DNA of 64,000 nt. Origin: Trichinella spiralis (taxonomy: Eukaryota > Nematoda > Enoplea > Trichinellida > Trichinellidae). Within the stretch, counting starts at the first letter, position 1, and every line of letters begins with the position of its first letter. A program made the position numbers and the translations under genes. Shown piece after piece: positions 1-17,064 of the stretch. The stretch covers positions 11,109,831-11,173,830 of the forward strand of contig CM012953.1 of assembly GCA_000181795.3 (NCBI GenBank), in the 5' to 3' direction. Below the pieces are notes generated by a model. That model saw nothing but the letters and a program-made list of their open reading frames with translations, ran no database searches and was not told the DNA's origin.

Positions 1-3000
1 TTTATTCATTCGTGCTGTACATTACATGAATATTATTAAGAAAAAACAATTTAACCAAAACTTATGTTACATGTAAAACTTCATACCCATGTTACCAGTG
101 CAAAATACGCATTACAAAAGTAATTTCACTCATAAAAAATTTTATTCTTCTAAATAAATGTTAATCTATTTTTAGTATATTAAAAAAATGTACTTTTATA
201 TATACTATATACTATATATTAAATATACTTTTTTTTCTCATAAAATTTTAAAACTGATGATTAAATTTAGAAACTGAAATATACTCAACTTAAGAAAAAG
301 ATGAAAAAGATATTGATTTCCCAAATTTTAATGCATCATAATTAATAGGTCGATAACAATTTTATTGTTGAGCGATGAAAGTTTATTCTCTGAATTAAAA
401 TTCAATGTAAATTGAAATACACTGAGTTTCGACAAGTTTGTTAACCAGACCTACAGAAATCACATAGATTTGCCGTTTAAACTAATCATTAAACAATTTC
501 AGCATGTAACTAAAAATGCAAAGTTACAATTTCTCATTTTAATTCCGCTTTAACTGATATGTCTGTAAAGAATAGCTACATTTGCATCAGATGTTCAGAA
601 ATACTTTATGTAGATGAAATATCAATATTTAATTAATTTTAAAATGCGAACACTGCGATATTTATACGGTAATAATGATAATTTGAAATAATCAGTCTTC
701 TGGGTAATCTGTGCCTTTAAAATATATTTTACACATAAAACATTTTAAAAGATGGAACACATTCATTTAAGTGATCACAACTTTGGGGTTTTCTTGAAAA
801 AATAATGTCGCATGCTACCAATTACTTTTGTAGAAATAGACTAAAAGGCAAGATAAACAATACCTGCATATTTGTGAAATTTTAGCAATTCTTCTCTGCA
901 CTGTTTTGCGAATAGTTTGATAATTTTCATTATCATAATCGCTAGTTTTATTAGCGTCAAATCCTACTCAAATAAAACAATCTAATGTTATGTAAGATTA
1001 TTATTATATTGTTAATTTTAAAACTTGACTTACTAAAAATAAAAATGTGTAGAAACCAAAAGTGTTGAAGTCATCCAAAAAAGTTTCAATAAAAATAGTT
1101 ATGCACTAACAATGCTAGATAAATTCTATAATGTGGAATAAAAAGAACTTTATCTGCTTTGTATGCATTTTTTCTGAATTAGCAGTATTTTGTGGAAATC
1201 TAATATTTGCCAGATGAATATGAAATTACCTCATCAATTGACTGGCGACTCTCGTTTTCATCTTTTCACTTTCCACATAAGAACTCACTCACTGAATGCA
1301 AACACATCTTCTGATTGTGACGGCTTTATGAAGTGCAGTTTTACAGGTAAATGTAACACTAAACTAATACTAAAATTGGAAAAAGCAATCACAACCTCTG
1401 CAGCATTAAATTTCAGTGACTGAGCAAACTGTTCACTGAGCATCATGTTTGCATACACTTTGTCCAGTCAAGTTGCAATATTCACGCTGCTTGATATTCT
1501 ATTTGTAATTCATTTAAATTAAGTTTAACTTTAATTAAAGCTCCATTCTCCCCTTCTCTCTTCCCCTTTCTTAATACTGTAAGAAATTTCATGCTGTGAT
1601 AAAATTTTGTTTAATAAAATTCATTTCTATTCGTTGCTCTTGCAACTCACAGTTAAAAATCACAGTTTGATCGATATTTTACTTACGAAAAAAACAAAGC
1701 AATCAGCATAACGAATTAGCTCTATTTTTTGTATTTTGATTAGCTGCCAAAGATTCCAATAAATTAATATTTTTTTCAGAAAATACTGATTATTTATCGC
1801 ATTTCATTTTTATGTTATATAAATATACAATGAAATTAGGTATTTCTCAATTATAAATTACGACAAATTAACAAGCATGATACTTTAAATAATATTATTA
1901 AATGATTGCTATTGTCGCATAGATTAGGAGTAATATTTAATGAATGCTGTCATCTTTTCGTATAACATCTTCTCGTATAATAAATGTAACATGTCATCTT
2001 ACAAAATACATCTCTTCAGTGCTTAACAATCAGATTAAATAAACAGTGAATCATCTTTTCTTCCTTCGCCTTCTTGTCAGTAAATACACATGTGCATTAT
2101 CAGTATGGACATATATTGAACGCACTACATAAAACTGAATAATTACTATCTTGAGAAGTGAAATGTAAAGCGTAAGCATATATATTAACAGTTAGTTAAT
2201 TGAAAGTTAAACACTATTTAGCTTGTAAAATTATTTAAAAGTTGCAAATATAAAGTATAAAAATGTGTAAATTTATTAAATTTTCATTTAAAGCAGAGCT
2301 TACCAAGTTTAAACTCATAATTTCATAAAAACATTAAAATAGCAAAGAAATTTTGAGATCATGCTCAGCTCTTGCTTTTTGACAGCTAATAAACTGAGGC
2401 GATGTAATTGCAAGTACTGTTCGAGTAGATGAATGGTCAATCTCAGTGTCCGTCCGATGTGGTTTCATTTTTTCTCTCATTAGAGACCAAACCACTTGAT
2501 ACGTGGCACTTGATTGTTAAGCAAGCTTACATGATAAAAAAGGCGATGTGACGATGATTTTGCTTTTTTTTTCAACTGGAGAATAAATTCATCAAAAAAG
2601 ACAAATCTATTCTCAAACTGCTCAACATTTTTCCGGTAGAGATTTAAATTTTAATTTTCTATAGATGATCAAAAAATTGTTCTCATAAAATCTGAATGAC
2701 ATGCAAAAAGAAAAAAGAAATTATCGATATTCAATTAGTTGTCAGCAGAGGTCTCTGAACAATATCCGTGTAGGAGGGGCACAGTTAAGTATAACTGATT
2801 GCAGTTTTAACCATCAATCTAATTATCAGACTTTGCATTTGTGCGCCAAAAGTTTACACTGTATTGCAACAATGAAAATGTCATTATTTCTATAATAATT
2901 ATTTATAAGAATTTCTCAATTAAAACAAAAATCAAAATGTAAGACATATGAAAAAATAAATTTTATAACTTACTTGTTGATTTCGTTTATAATCTATTTA

Positions 3001-4244
3001 GTTGAAGAATAGCTTTTCCAAGGCATTGCAATTATAATTGAATAATCAGCAAGCTAACAACGGTACATGCTACGAATGCAATTTTTTGGGCCGATTTTTT
3101 TTTCAATCTGAGTTGCAGAGTGATTAAAATTACGATGATGCTTCTCTGAGAAACTTTCCTCAATTAGTAGTAGTTATTAATCAGTGAATGCCGCTGTGAG
3201 CCAATTGATGGCTTTTGTGAAAATTTCTTGAAGTGTCAATTCAATTTTTTCGACTAGATCGATAGTTTTCAACCGAATAGAACATTAGGTACAAAATTTC
3301 TGCGCATTAGACTTCAACGAAAATCAATCGTCCACAAAGACCAGCGCCCTTGGGCTTTAATTTGGACACACCCAATCAGCCTCCTGGATATTATTCTTCT
3401 TGTGGAAAATCTTTTCGCCACGTTCTAATCAGAATATCTCTAAGCAGTTGATGCACAATTTCAATATTCTAAGCAAACATTGGCCAGGATGAAAACCGCC
3501 GTTTAATGATTCAATTATGAAGAGGTGTTTCACAATGTCTGTGCTTCATTTATTTGTCAGATTTATTCTACACTTGAAATATACTTTAACTTCTCATAAT
3601 AGTTTAATAGCCCATTGAATTCAAATTCGAATAGATTTATTTCTCCTATTAAGAAAATATTCGACAAGAAAACCAATAAAATTAATTTTTGCAAAAATAC
3701 AAAAGATGAACAGTTGAAAAATGTTAGATAATAAATAATAAATTTGAAGAAAATCCTCAGTTAATTGCAATGTTCAGTGAAGATTGATTTCAGACTGCTG
3801 CTAATGATGGTGGCAATTACAGTTCAATAAAAGGAAGCCAATTCTTAGTGCTTACTGAAAAACACAAACAATCAGCTAATTTTTCATAGGCAAACAAAAA
3901 AGCTGCGCAAAAAAATTTCCTGCTCAAAAAAATATGATTTTGAATTAAATTAAAATGACATCATTAATAACTGTTAAAAATGTCATTGTTGTTGTTAAAT
4001 TGATGAAGCTATTATATTTCAAAAAGCCCACAATAAGCTGATTGAATGTAGAAAAGAAAATACAGATTGTATTTATTTTTAAATAGCATGCATTCAAGAA
4101 TTAAAGAAAAAGCAAAAGTTGAAACATTATGTGAAAACGATGTGCAATATGTTTAATATTTAAAATTCTACAAGATGAAATATGAATAAAATAAGAATCA
4201 GTGTGTATTCTTCAGATTTTTAATTTTGTTTTTTTGCTTACTGA

Positions 4245-4735
4245 GTATAGTTTGCTTTCTTTGCCCTGAGAGATAGCAGAAGCGAACGACTAGATGCTCA
4301 AACGTAGCAGCAGCATTTTATTATTGTTCAAACGACGACGGTCCAGCAAACGGAAATGTGATCAATTTTAAATTTGCGTGGCTTTTTGGTTCTGTTTTTC
4401 TTGTTGACACTGAGTTTTAGCTGCTTTGTCAAAGCGACGCTTTTGCACCATCACTCCGAACGCTTGCCTGGTGGAGAAGACTACAACTGATCACTAGAGA
4501 GGTAGATATTCTTCGTTGGTCTGGTGGAATTTCGTCACCGCTGCTGATCGCAGCAGTAAATGCAAAACTGGCGACGCGTGAAAATAATTTTCCCCCGTGC
4601 GTGAAAGCATGATCTGACAATTTTGGACAAATATTTTGACACGCCCAGGGAACATTTTCAAGCAAATTATTAGCATTTCCGGTACATTGACCAATCACGA
4701 TCGCTTTTCTATATTTGAAACGCAATTTTAAGCTT
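4245..4735 (-). other. GC-richer island, possible 5' exon or promoter
   Basis: Composition here rises clearly above the surrounding AT-rich DNA and contains CG dinucleotides. On the minus strand an open frame runs from about 4725 to 4429, but its protein resembles nothing I recognise. Farther along the same strand, near 4240, the sequence CTCAGTAAGC could act as a splice donor. A non-coding first exon or promoter of a minus-strand gene is possible. This is inference from composition and one splice-like site only. Confidence 0.25.
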
Positions 4736-7700
4736 TCTTTGCAAAATATGGCTCGGTTTTGTCAATTTATAAATTTGTCATAAACAATAATTTCAATAAA
4801 AGCAAAAATGTGAATCAAAGCATCAAATCAAGAATCAAATATTGCTCACTTTCAAGGGGAAAAAATCAAATAAATGCAAACAACAATCACCTCTGCTGAA
4901 CAAAGCGCTAACATTCAGTGCAATAATTTTTTTTTCATTTCTCAACAGAGCGAATTTGATTCTATTCAGTTTCAGTTCAGTGATTAAATCCATCGATAAA
5001 ATGAACACGGATGTGAACATAACACGTACTGTATAGTGAAAAAAAATAAAAATTATGTCTTCATCAATCCGCATCATATATATATAATAAAAAGAGTTAT
5101 AATAAAATGAAGAATGCATGTTCCAGGTAATATGTCATAGAAATGCTGGATTTTTTCACTATTAATTAAAGATCACTTGTGTGGTTTCACAATTTGGTAT
5201 TATAGTTCAGTTTTATTCAGTATTTTAAGTCTAGTTTTCACTCTGCATTTATTTCAAAGTATTACTAATTACAAAAATGCATTCATGGCAAACAAGAAAA
5301 AACTTTAGGTCACATATGAAGGAATAGCTAAAATTATATTAAAGTATTGAACCTTGTTCACTGTTAATTCATCTGATCACTGTTTACAGGTTAACTCATC
5401 ACAATTATTAAATAAAAACATAACAGTGAAATAATATTTAATTACTTAAATTAAATGTAATTTTTTATAGCAATGAATTAACTGCTTAGTCTTAGTTTAA
5501 AGTTAATATGCTCATTTTCCAAAATACAATATATACTTTCAAATATTAAAAAATTTTAACTTTTCATAATCTTACCTGAATTAATAAAGCATTTTTTTGG
5601 GAGGACAATTGCAAAGCAACTTTTAATTTCCTTTTATACTGAAATTTTTTTATAGTGCTTTAAAAAAATTATTTCATGATTTCACGATTTTCATACACTT
5701 CTATTAAATAAAACAAATATTGATCAAACTTGCAGTAGGACAGTCATTTATTAGGAAAAAAGATTATAATAAAGTGAAATAAATCTTGAAATTATAATTT
5801 AATTAATTATAATTGAAAGAATTATAATCTTGGACAGTTTTTCAGGACAATTTTTTTCGGAATAAATATTTGCACAATTTTGTAAACAAAATGTTAATAT
5901 GTTAAACTTGCAATAAATATTGTATAATTTTGGTCAATAAAATTATAAAATTCATTGATTTAAATTTTGCATGTCTTTTAAATTCAGTCTAATACATTAC
6001 TGATTGATATTTTAAATTAAATTACGCAGTATTATTCACTCGAACGGTTGCAATGATGAAATTTTATCAACTTTTCTTGTATTAATTGGATTTCTTAGCA
6101 TGTAGCTTTGCATCACTTTTAATCAAACTGTTCTACCTTCTGAAAATTATATTTTTCCAGTTTATGTAATTTTTTTTATTACACAGCAGAAATGAACAGA
6201 ATTCATTGAATAATTGTCACATGAATTAATTTCACCCGCATATTATTGTTGTTGTTATTATCTACATTTCTTGAAAATTTGCATTACACGATCATTTATT
6301 AATAATAGCAATGCAAAATGATAACTGCAATTTCCATTCTAGCTCAGCTTGTTTCAAACACATGCAATTAGTCATATTCATAATATATAATATTTTTCAA
6401 AAATCAAAATGCTTATTAAAAAGCGAAAAAAGTCTAGAATTATTCTATTCGCTACTGGCTTTTAAAATGTTGAAAGCAATTTTTCAGACAGAAAATTTAT
6501 TTACGTGCAATTAATTCCTTATTCTTTTTTTGAAATATATTGCACTTTTCAAAAAAAGGCTTTTGTTACAGAAATTGAAAATTTTTTTAATTAATGTTTT
6601 TGAATATCAGTGCACCAGATTTTATTTATATAAATTTACTGAAATGAACAGGAAAAAGTATTGAGGGTTTAATCAAAAGAAATAACTGTACTTATTTATT
6701 TATTTAAAATGTATTTATTATTTAAGATTTTCATGTCGATAATATTAAATAGCAATGTTTATTGACATGAATTTTGATTTTTAACAAAATAGTCTAATAC
6801 AGTTATTATATTTCACAAATGCATATCTTTTTAATAATGAAAAAATAGAAACATTAAAATTGTATTTTAGTATTGGTGAGTTAGAATTAATCTACATATC
6901 TTAATTTATGTAAATTGTAGGGTGGAATTTTTAAGCCAATTTTAAATATACATTTTTTCTCATAAATAAAAGAATTTATGGACATTTTTAATACATAAAT
7001 TAATTTTATGCATAAATTTCACTTATGCTCAATTGTTCAAAGAAGTGCCAAATAAAAAAAGGCAATAATAAAAGATAAAATTCAAATTACCATCACTTTT
7101 AAGTTTCAGCAATATCACAGCTAATAGAAACGAGTAATGCTTCTCTGAAAAATGAAAATTTTGAAAAGTAATATCAGATTTTATGAAATGCAAATTGAAA
7201 AAACAAGAATGTTTAAAATCAGCATTTTTGTTTAAAGAGATTTTTTCCTTTTTTACCTACCAGTTGTAAACAACTGAAATGTATTTCATGAAATAATTAT
7301 TATCCAAATCGGATTAACAATACTGGACAAAGTAAATAATACGAAATCATCGATGAGGTGCAAAATAATTAATTATTGGAATATCTTAAATAATTGTTTA
7401 GAATGCTCGTCATACTTGATAAACAAGTATATTCAGTTTCCGTTCTAAATGATTATTAAATCAAAAAAGAAAAATTCATAATTTTTTCATTTTGATATAA
7501 GCTTTTTTAAAATCAAAATATAATTATTAAAAACTCTGTTCGGTCATCTGATGCTAATGATGCTAATAATTCTAGTCGTTTAGTAAATTTTAAGAGTTAA
7601 AATCTTAAAAAAGTGTGTTGTTGATTGCAATTTTACAAAATTCACCATCAGAAATGACTGGTTGACTAAAAAAATTTTTTATCATGCAATTAATTTACAT

Positions 7701-9359
7701 TTTTATAGTGATAATAATTCAGTTTCAAATTCTGAAAAAATTTTTAATTGGATTTTAATGTGCATTGTCAATTATGCAATTTTACCCTATAGCTTTGCTT
7801 GAATTTTATTACTGAAAGTAATTTTTCACATTAAAAGTGCTGTTTAAACACATAAACATTTTACTATTTAAAAGTTCATAAACTACATCCACTTTATCAA
7901 AATCTTTAGCTATAATTAATTTTGTGGTTAAAAATCGGATTAAATAATAATAATTTAAGAAAAATAAACTTTCATATGTTTTGACATACCAATATATGGG
8001 ATTAATGTGCAAATGTGCATATATGTTAAACTGCTTGCGAGCTTTTTGTCGAATTGAGAATACTTTTAGCTGGTAATAATTTTTGATGACATAAGCTTTT
8101 CTAATGCCATCAGATCTTTTTAAAAAATATACATAATTTAGGATTAATGAAACATTTCAAAACGTTTAAAACCAGTTATTAATTTCTCTGCGTAGCAAGT
8201 AAATACTTCATGAAATTAATCTTAAATACATTTATTGAAAAATCTCTATCCTTTTACATCAATGTATCAAAAAAATTTTCATTTGTAACACCTAAACGTA
8301 GTTGACTAACATATTTTAACTATTTTTTAGAGAAAATCAAAGATTATTGCTTTTAAGCAAAATTCAATCTATACTAAGCATAATCTTTATGACCGCATGA
8401 ATATGTTTTATTGCAAAGCCATTTAAAATTTTATTTATTAATATTTAAGACATTTTCAAAAAATATGAATTTCAAAATTCATAGAACTTTCTCAAATACA
8501 CAAACAATTATTTCAATGGATTAATGAAATAGAAAAACATGTTAATTATTACTTTTATGTTTGAAGTAATAATTAACAATGTTCAGCTTACACTTTAGAT
8601 CAACTGTGAAAGACTATTAACTGAAGAATTCAGTGCATATGGTTGGTTCTACACAATGTATCATAAGGTGAACATAAATTTTTCAAAACATCTGCTCAGT
8701 CACTTTTATTCAACATAAAAAAGTTTCTGAACTTCCAACGCGTTTCTTTGTTATTATGAAAGTTTTTTTGGTGTAAAATTGACAAAAAGTAATTTATGGA
8801 AAAAATAATAGCATTAATAATTTTTGTTTCATCTGTTTGTTAAGTTTCAATGTGCACTTTTAGAGGTAGAGTTTTATCTGAGTAGGAATTTGCATGCAAT
8901 TCAGTTTTCTGTAATTTCATCTTTCAGAGAATATGATAAATAAAGGAAGAATTTAAAAAATATCAAAATTCAATATGATATTTAGCATTGTTTAAAAACA
9001 GCATTGTTTTCTTTAATTTAAACTGAAATCTTTCATTTTTGTCAACTATGAATGTAAATAAATTTACTGCTCATATATCGAAATAATAGTTTACTAAGAT
9101 TTTGTGGAAGAATAGATGTTGAAACTGTATTTGTGAACTTGAACTTTTTTTTCTTACTAACATAAAATTATCTTTAAATTTTAATCTATTATTTAAATAT
9201 TAAAACTTTCACGTGTTGATATAATTATTTTATTTCTAGTGCTGTATTACAATCAAGAACGCCAAATATGCCATAAATGAGATGTTCTAAAACGTATTAA
9301 ATGCACGGAAATGAATGTATACTATGGTCTATCTACATGCGAAGTAAGAAAACGAAAAA

Positions 9360-10200
9360 GCTTACCTGGTTTTAAATTTTTCGCAGCACACAAATAGATA
9401 TTCGTTGAAAGATGAACGTTAACTTCTTAGACGCAACAAGCAAGTAAATCTTCCAGAATTACTCCTCTTCTAAGCTTATTAGCTTTGTCACCATGTTGGC
9501 GTCGCTTTGTGAAGCTGATGACGTTCTGTATCGGCTGGACCATTTCCAATTTGGCAAAATGCCAAAATTTTTTACATGCATGAAATATGATAAATGAATT
9601 TCCATTTAAATTGAAAGCAATGTTCAAGCGGCCGAGACAAGCAGTAATGCAAGCTCAGAGACAAAAGTAAATTCTGAAAACTAAAATGATGGCTGCTATT
9701 TTGGAGGTCTTGGTCGACAACTGCTCACGCTCGACCAGCAACAATGATGTTGATTAATTTATTTTCTCGGCTTTTCTTGTCGTCAAAGCAATTTGGTGTC
9801 GAAGGAAGCGGCGTTTCTGATTTGCTCAGTGATAAGCATTTATGGCAATTTTAAAGTTTTTTTATGCCTTCTATTCATTCATCTATGGTCACTTGTTCAG
9901 CATATTTCACCTGTGAGTGTTCACTGGTCACAAGCAGATGAACAGCTTTCTTCAGTTAAAATTCACATAACCCACTTCGTAGAATATTCGGTTTATGATT
10001 TATGTAGAAACATTTTGTCGAGCTTTTAAATTTTGAAAAAGTTGTTAGCAGAGGAAAGCCCAGGGTGATTTTTGGCCAACGCTTGGAAAAACATCACGCT
10101 TAATTTCCGCAGCTTCTATCTCGCTTTCCATATTGCCGCTCAACTATTTTTGACCCTTTGAAATCGTCAGCCATTGTCATTAGTCAAAACCGCATTTGAC
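9360..10200. other. GC-richer island with a splice donor, possible first exon
   Basis: This is a second compositional island. At its left edge the minus strand reads AAAACCAG followed by GTAAGC, a near-consensus 5' splice site ending a possible exon that would begin around 9650. The minus-strand frame between 9427 and 9627 has no recognised family. The right half (9700-10100) is also richer in C and G. The pattern fits a promoter with a non-coding first exon, but no coding partner is visible. Confidence 0.25.
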
Positions 10201-12559
10201 GAATAAATTCAAAAATTGCTGTTCAAAAACATCAAGCAATTTATGAATCAAACTTGCCAAGATATGAATAACGATAATGAATAAAAGAAACAGAAAACAA
10301 TAATCCATTAAATGGCTCAATAATAATAAACATGGCGATAATATCCAATTCAGATCGGCTGGATTTGGAAAAGATGCATCAAAAGTGTTTGCATTGTTGA
10401 AAAATTTTAAAAATTCAAATCATGACTTTATAATTATAAATGTCTATGGTCAAAATTTTCACAGCTTTTCACATATGAAAAAATTCATCACTCATCATTT
10501 TGCTAATTAATTGACTTCACTTGTGAATAATCAACAAATCAACCAACTTCATATAATAATAATTTATGCAATTTCAAAAATGGCAAAAATGAATTGGATT
10601 CATTATTCAAAAATTAATATAAATTTTTATTCGAAATGTAAACTACTTTCTAATATTCGATGCATAAAAAAGAAAAAGAACTAAACTCATCAAATATGAT
10701 GAAAATAAAATTGAAACATCTATAAGAATTCAATAAAAATTCTAAATCTGCTTCACAGCACATTTCCGTATCAATGCGCATCATCAATCCAATTATATTT
10801 TACTCTAAAAACAGATTTATACCGCCTATTTTCACAATAATACGGCTGTTTATGTAAATATACCTACATGTTTATATATAATTGTTTATTAATTTCTCTG
10901 ATATAAAACTGTTTTTTTATGCAAAATATCATTAACAATTAAAGTATAAAATTTGTTAATGTGCAGTTTGTGCTCTACAAATCATTGACGTAAATCGTCA
11001 TTTGCGCTTATTTCATAATTGAAACTTGATTAAAATACGTAAATCGAAGAATTAAAAAAATGTAAATTATATCAGGGTAAAAAATTCATGGCATCAACTA
11101 ATATAATACCAATTCATTTCTCATAGATGCCATTGTAAAGAAATATTTTCTATATTTTGTTAAAATCTTTTATTCACCTGTAAAGTAGATGTAGCGAGTA
11201 AAATTAAAATGAGCATTTCCACTTGCACATTTAAATGACCATTCATAGAAGGTAAAAAATTTTTTTAATCACACGATTATTGCCAGTTCACAAAAATGAC
11301 ACATTAACTGAATGCAATTTTTTATTTTGTTAATAATTTTTGTGATGATTTAAAAAAAGGACCACGTAGAACATAATAAGTATTAAATATATGCAAAAAA
11401 TTGATTCTAATTATAAAATTCAATTCACATTACTTCATGAAGTATGAATTAAATATATTTTAAATTCTTTGCCTGGTCATTTTTGGAAAAAAAGTTGAAA
11501 AATTAATCATCGCATTTTGCCAAACATTTTATTCGAAAAGTAATAACAGCTTTTATTTTGTTACAAAATTTTTGATACCGAATTTTTCCTTTCACGATAA
11601 GAGTTAACATTTTTGATTTGCATAAGAAATATCTGCTAGTTTACTTGTATCAATGATTTTTCTAATTTTTGCTACACATGTCAAACATGTACTAGATATA
11701 GGCAGAGAGAATTTATTCATCTTTATGTATTATAGAACGTTAGGCGAGCGTACACTTATATTAATTTTATTACTTCAGAAATTAAAATAATTTAGAAGAT
11801 TTTTCATGAGTAGGTTATTCACCCATCAACACAATTATAATTTTAACTGAAAACTGAATTTGGTACTTAATTTTGATCTTTTTTCTTTTTTTTGATCTGA
11901 AAAATTTTCAGTTCCTGAATGATAATTCAGTAATTACCAGTACGTAATCAAATTCAGCTCAATAAATGTAATTTATTGATTAAATAAAAGTAATTTTACA
12001 TTTATTTAAATTAAAAATGGTTAATATTTGTTGAATAATATTTATATTTGACACAGATTTTCCACTACAGTAACTAACATTTAAAAAACGCAAGAAAATT
12101 TTTAATAAACTGAAAAAATAAAATTCAGAAAATTATTCACAAAAAATAGCAAAGCATAATAAAGTAAAATACAAGCAGTTAAGTGTAAACAAACATTCAA
12201 ATTCAATCTTCATTAATGTAAATTACTGTAATTTGACAGTAAATCGTTTTCTTGGATAGTTTATGCAAGATTTGCAGTAATATTGAATTGCGTAACTGAT
12301 TGTGAATGTGAGAATGAACTTTACGTGAACTCACATGGCAGCTCACTGAAAATAAGCAGCAATTGAAAAATATATAACGTCAACAGACATTAAAGGATCT
12401 CAAATTTATAAATTTGGTTTATCAATAAAATTTACCAAATCTCATAAAAATAAGAAATTTAAACTCATAATGGCAAGATAACAAATCGCATACGACTCCA
12501 CATTTTAAATTTACTTTTCTTCTACACAAATCTGAATTTAACTTATTTAAGGAACAGAA

Positions 12560-12565
12560 TTTATT
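12560..12565 (-). terminator. Poly(A) signal of U2AF
   Basis: AATAAA on the minus strand, about 45 bases after the U2AF stop codon. Position and sequence fit a cleavage/polyadenylation signal. Confidence 0.5.
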
Positions 12566-12608
12566 TTCAAGAATGCTTTAATAGTATCAAGTGATTTAAA
12601 TCAATAGT

Positions 12609-15479
<2,871 letters not shown>

Positions 15480-15480
<1 letters not shown>

Positions 15481-16760
15481 AGTGCTCACCTACGGTGATG
15501 TGGAACTATTCGAATATGTTACAGGAGCTATTGAGCTAGCAGTGTGCGAGGGATGCGTGTGATATTGATATGACTTTTTTAAGTTGTGAAAATTACTTAT
15601 TTTTGGTTTGTGAATGATCGTAAAGGTATTATTTTGTTTTAGCGTTTAACAATAATTTAATGAATTATTACTTTGGTAGTATCGTAAAGTGTCATTTGTT
15701 ACTGCTCATAAATTATATATAATGTATGCAGATTTATTTTTCTTCCTACTTATATATGTAAATTTTTATAATATATATTCATATTTTTATTCTTTTCAAT
15801 TTAAAGACAAAAAGCATTAGCAATTGAATGTCGAAATGGAAAATAGAGTCGAAAGAAGATCCAGTGTAGATGGTTTGTTCTAGTCGTGTGCATGTAAGTT
15901 AGTTTTAATTAGCATTTTATTGTTTGAATTGTTATTATTTTTTAGTAGTTAAATATGATGACTATTTTTGCTACTTTTGAAGTATTAATGACGAAGAACA
16001 ACTTACTGATTTTGTCATTTTCTTATTTTATGTTTATTCTTACTAAAAATTTCAGAGTATAAAATTTATTTTATTTAGTTATGTAGAAATATGGAGTCGT
16101 GTGGGGAAATCGTGCAAATAAAATGCCTTATTTTGTTTGAAAATTTATAAGTAAGTAACAGCAAAAGCATTGCTTGTTGAAAGTTTTATTATTTGAAATT
16201 ATATAACAGTGCTTTATTTTTTAGGCGTTTTTAACTTGTAAGTGGTAATTATGGGGTGGCATCAGGTAAGCAGTTTTTTCTTTTTGATTTCAGTTGTAAT
16301 ATTAAATGATGATAACAGGAATTACCGCATGAATATAATGATATCTTATTTGGCTGTTTATTATTTTCTGATAACTTTATCTTTAAAAGCTATCATGTGC
16401 ATATTTTTTAAATTTGATTTTAATTCTGCTCATGTTTGATTTTAGGTCTGAGGGAACGACTTGAACCAACTGAAATTTATTCAGAAAATGGGTAATAGAT
16501 ATGTTTTTTTTGAACACTTTTTGAACAAAAACTGAACTAATATGATGAGATTAGGAATTACCGGTTGAGTTAGAAATGAAAACAAACTTTTGGCTGTTAT
16601 TTGCTGATATTTATTATATATTTTGTTTTATTTTTGAGGTATTTTTGTTTCTCTGTCGATAAAAAATATTTTAGGCGTTGGCTGCTGTGAAATTTCAAGC
16701 TACTGGAAGAGGAAATAAAGATCTAAACTTGTACATTAATGAGTAAAGTTGCTTTTAAGT
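15480..16760 (+). ncRNA. Chain of exon-like blocks, possible spliced non-coding transcript
   Basis: Several short blocks are bounded by good splice signals on the plus strand. One ends CGTAAAG|GTATTA near 15626. One at about 15810-15890 ends GTGCAT|GTAAGT. One at about 16226-16265 lies between TTTTTTAG and CAG|GTAAGC. One at about 16446-16489 lies between GATTTTAG and ATGG|GTAATA. A last block begins after ATATTTTAG at about 16675. Joining them in order gives stop codons in the frames I tried, including ATG GGG TGG CAT CAG, which meets a stop one codon into the next block. A spliced non-coding RNA or the 5' UTR of something else is possible. A coding gene with an exon I missed is the alternative. 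Confidence 0.3.
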
Positions 16761-16895
16761 AAGCTCATTTAAAATTATTTTGACTTGCTAAAGATTGTCT
16801 TTTAAATTTATTTTTCCTCTTAAACATGATGACAGTATTTGCTACTCTTAAAAATAATGAAGAATACTAAACCACGAGACAGCTGATGATTTAAT

Positions 16896-16901
16896 TTTAT
16901 T
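16896..16901 (-). terminator. Possible poly(A) signal of the Sm-like gene
   Basis: AATAAA on the minus strand, about 165 bases past the Sm-like stop codon. It is a plausible poly(A) signal, but the hexamer is common in AT-rich DNA. Confidence 0.3.
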
Positions 16902-17064
16902 CAATAAGTGCACATGATTTCGTATTATCACATCTAAAGAAGAAAATTTTAGGAAAAGTTGCAGTGTGAAGAGAAAAGCCATTGTTTGATCTACTAATTT
17001 GATATTCAATGAAGAACAGTAAGAAAGCATTATTCCATAATAGAGCGGCTCTTCTTGTTTCAAG

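Larger units (their letters stand above)
1..12559. other. Gene-poor AT-rich left flank
   Basis: I find no recognisable coding gene in this 12.5 kb. Open frames are short, low in complexity and match no family I know. Composition is uniformly AT-rich except for two richer islands (about 4250-4730 and 9360-10200), listed separately. The stretch could be intergenic DNA or the introns of a gene whose coding exons lie outside the window. I saw no rRNA, tRNA or CRISPR-like structure. Confidence 0.6.

Noticed and set aside
1190-1423. 77-codon frame with a donor-like CAG|GTAAAT inside
   Set aside because: No recognisable protein, no acceptor or promoter evidence, and no partner exon; a chance frame is the simplest reading.
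4429-4725. 98-codon minus-strand frame in the first GC-richer island
   Set aside because: The protein matches no family I know and has no splice-supported continuation, so I list the island but not a gene.
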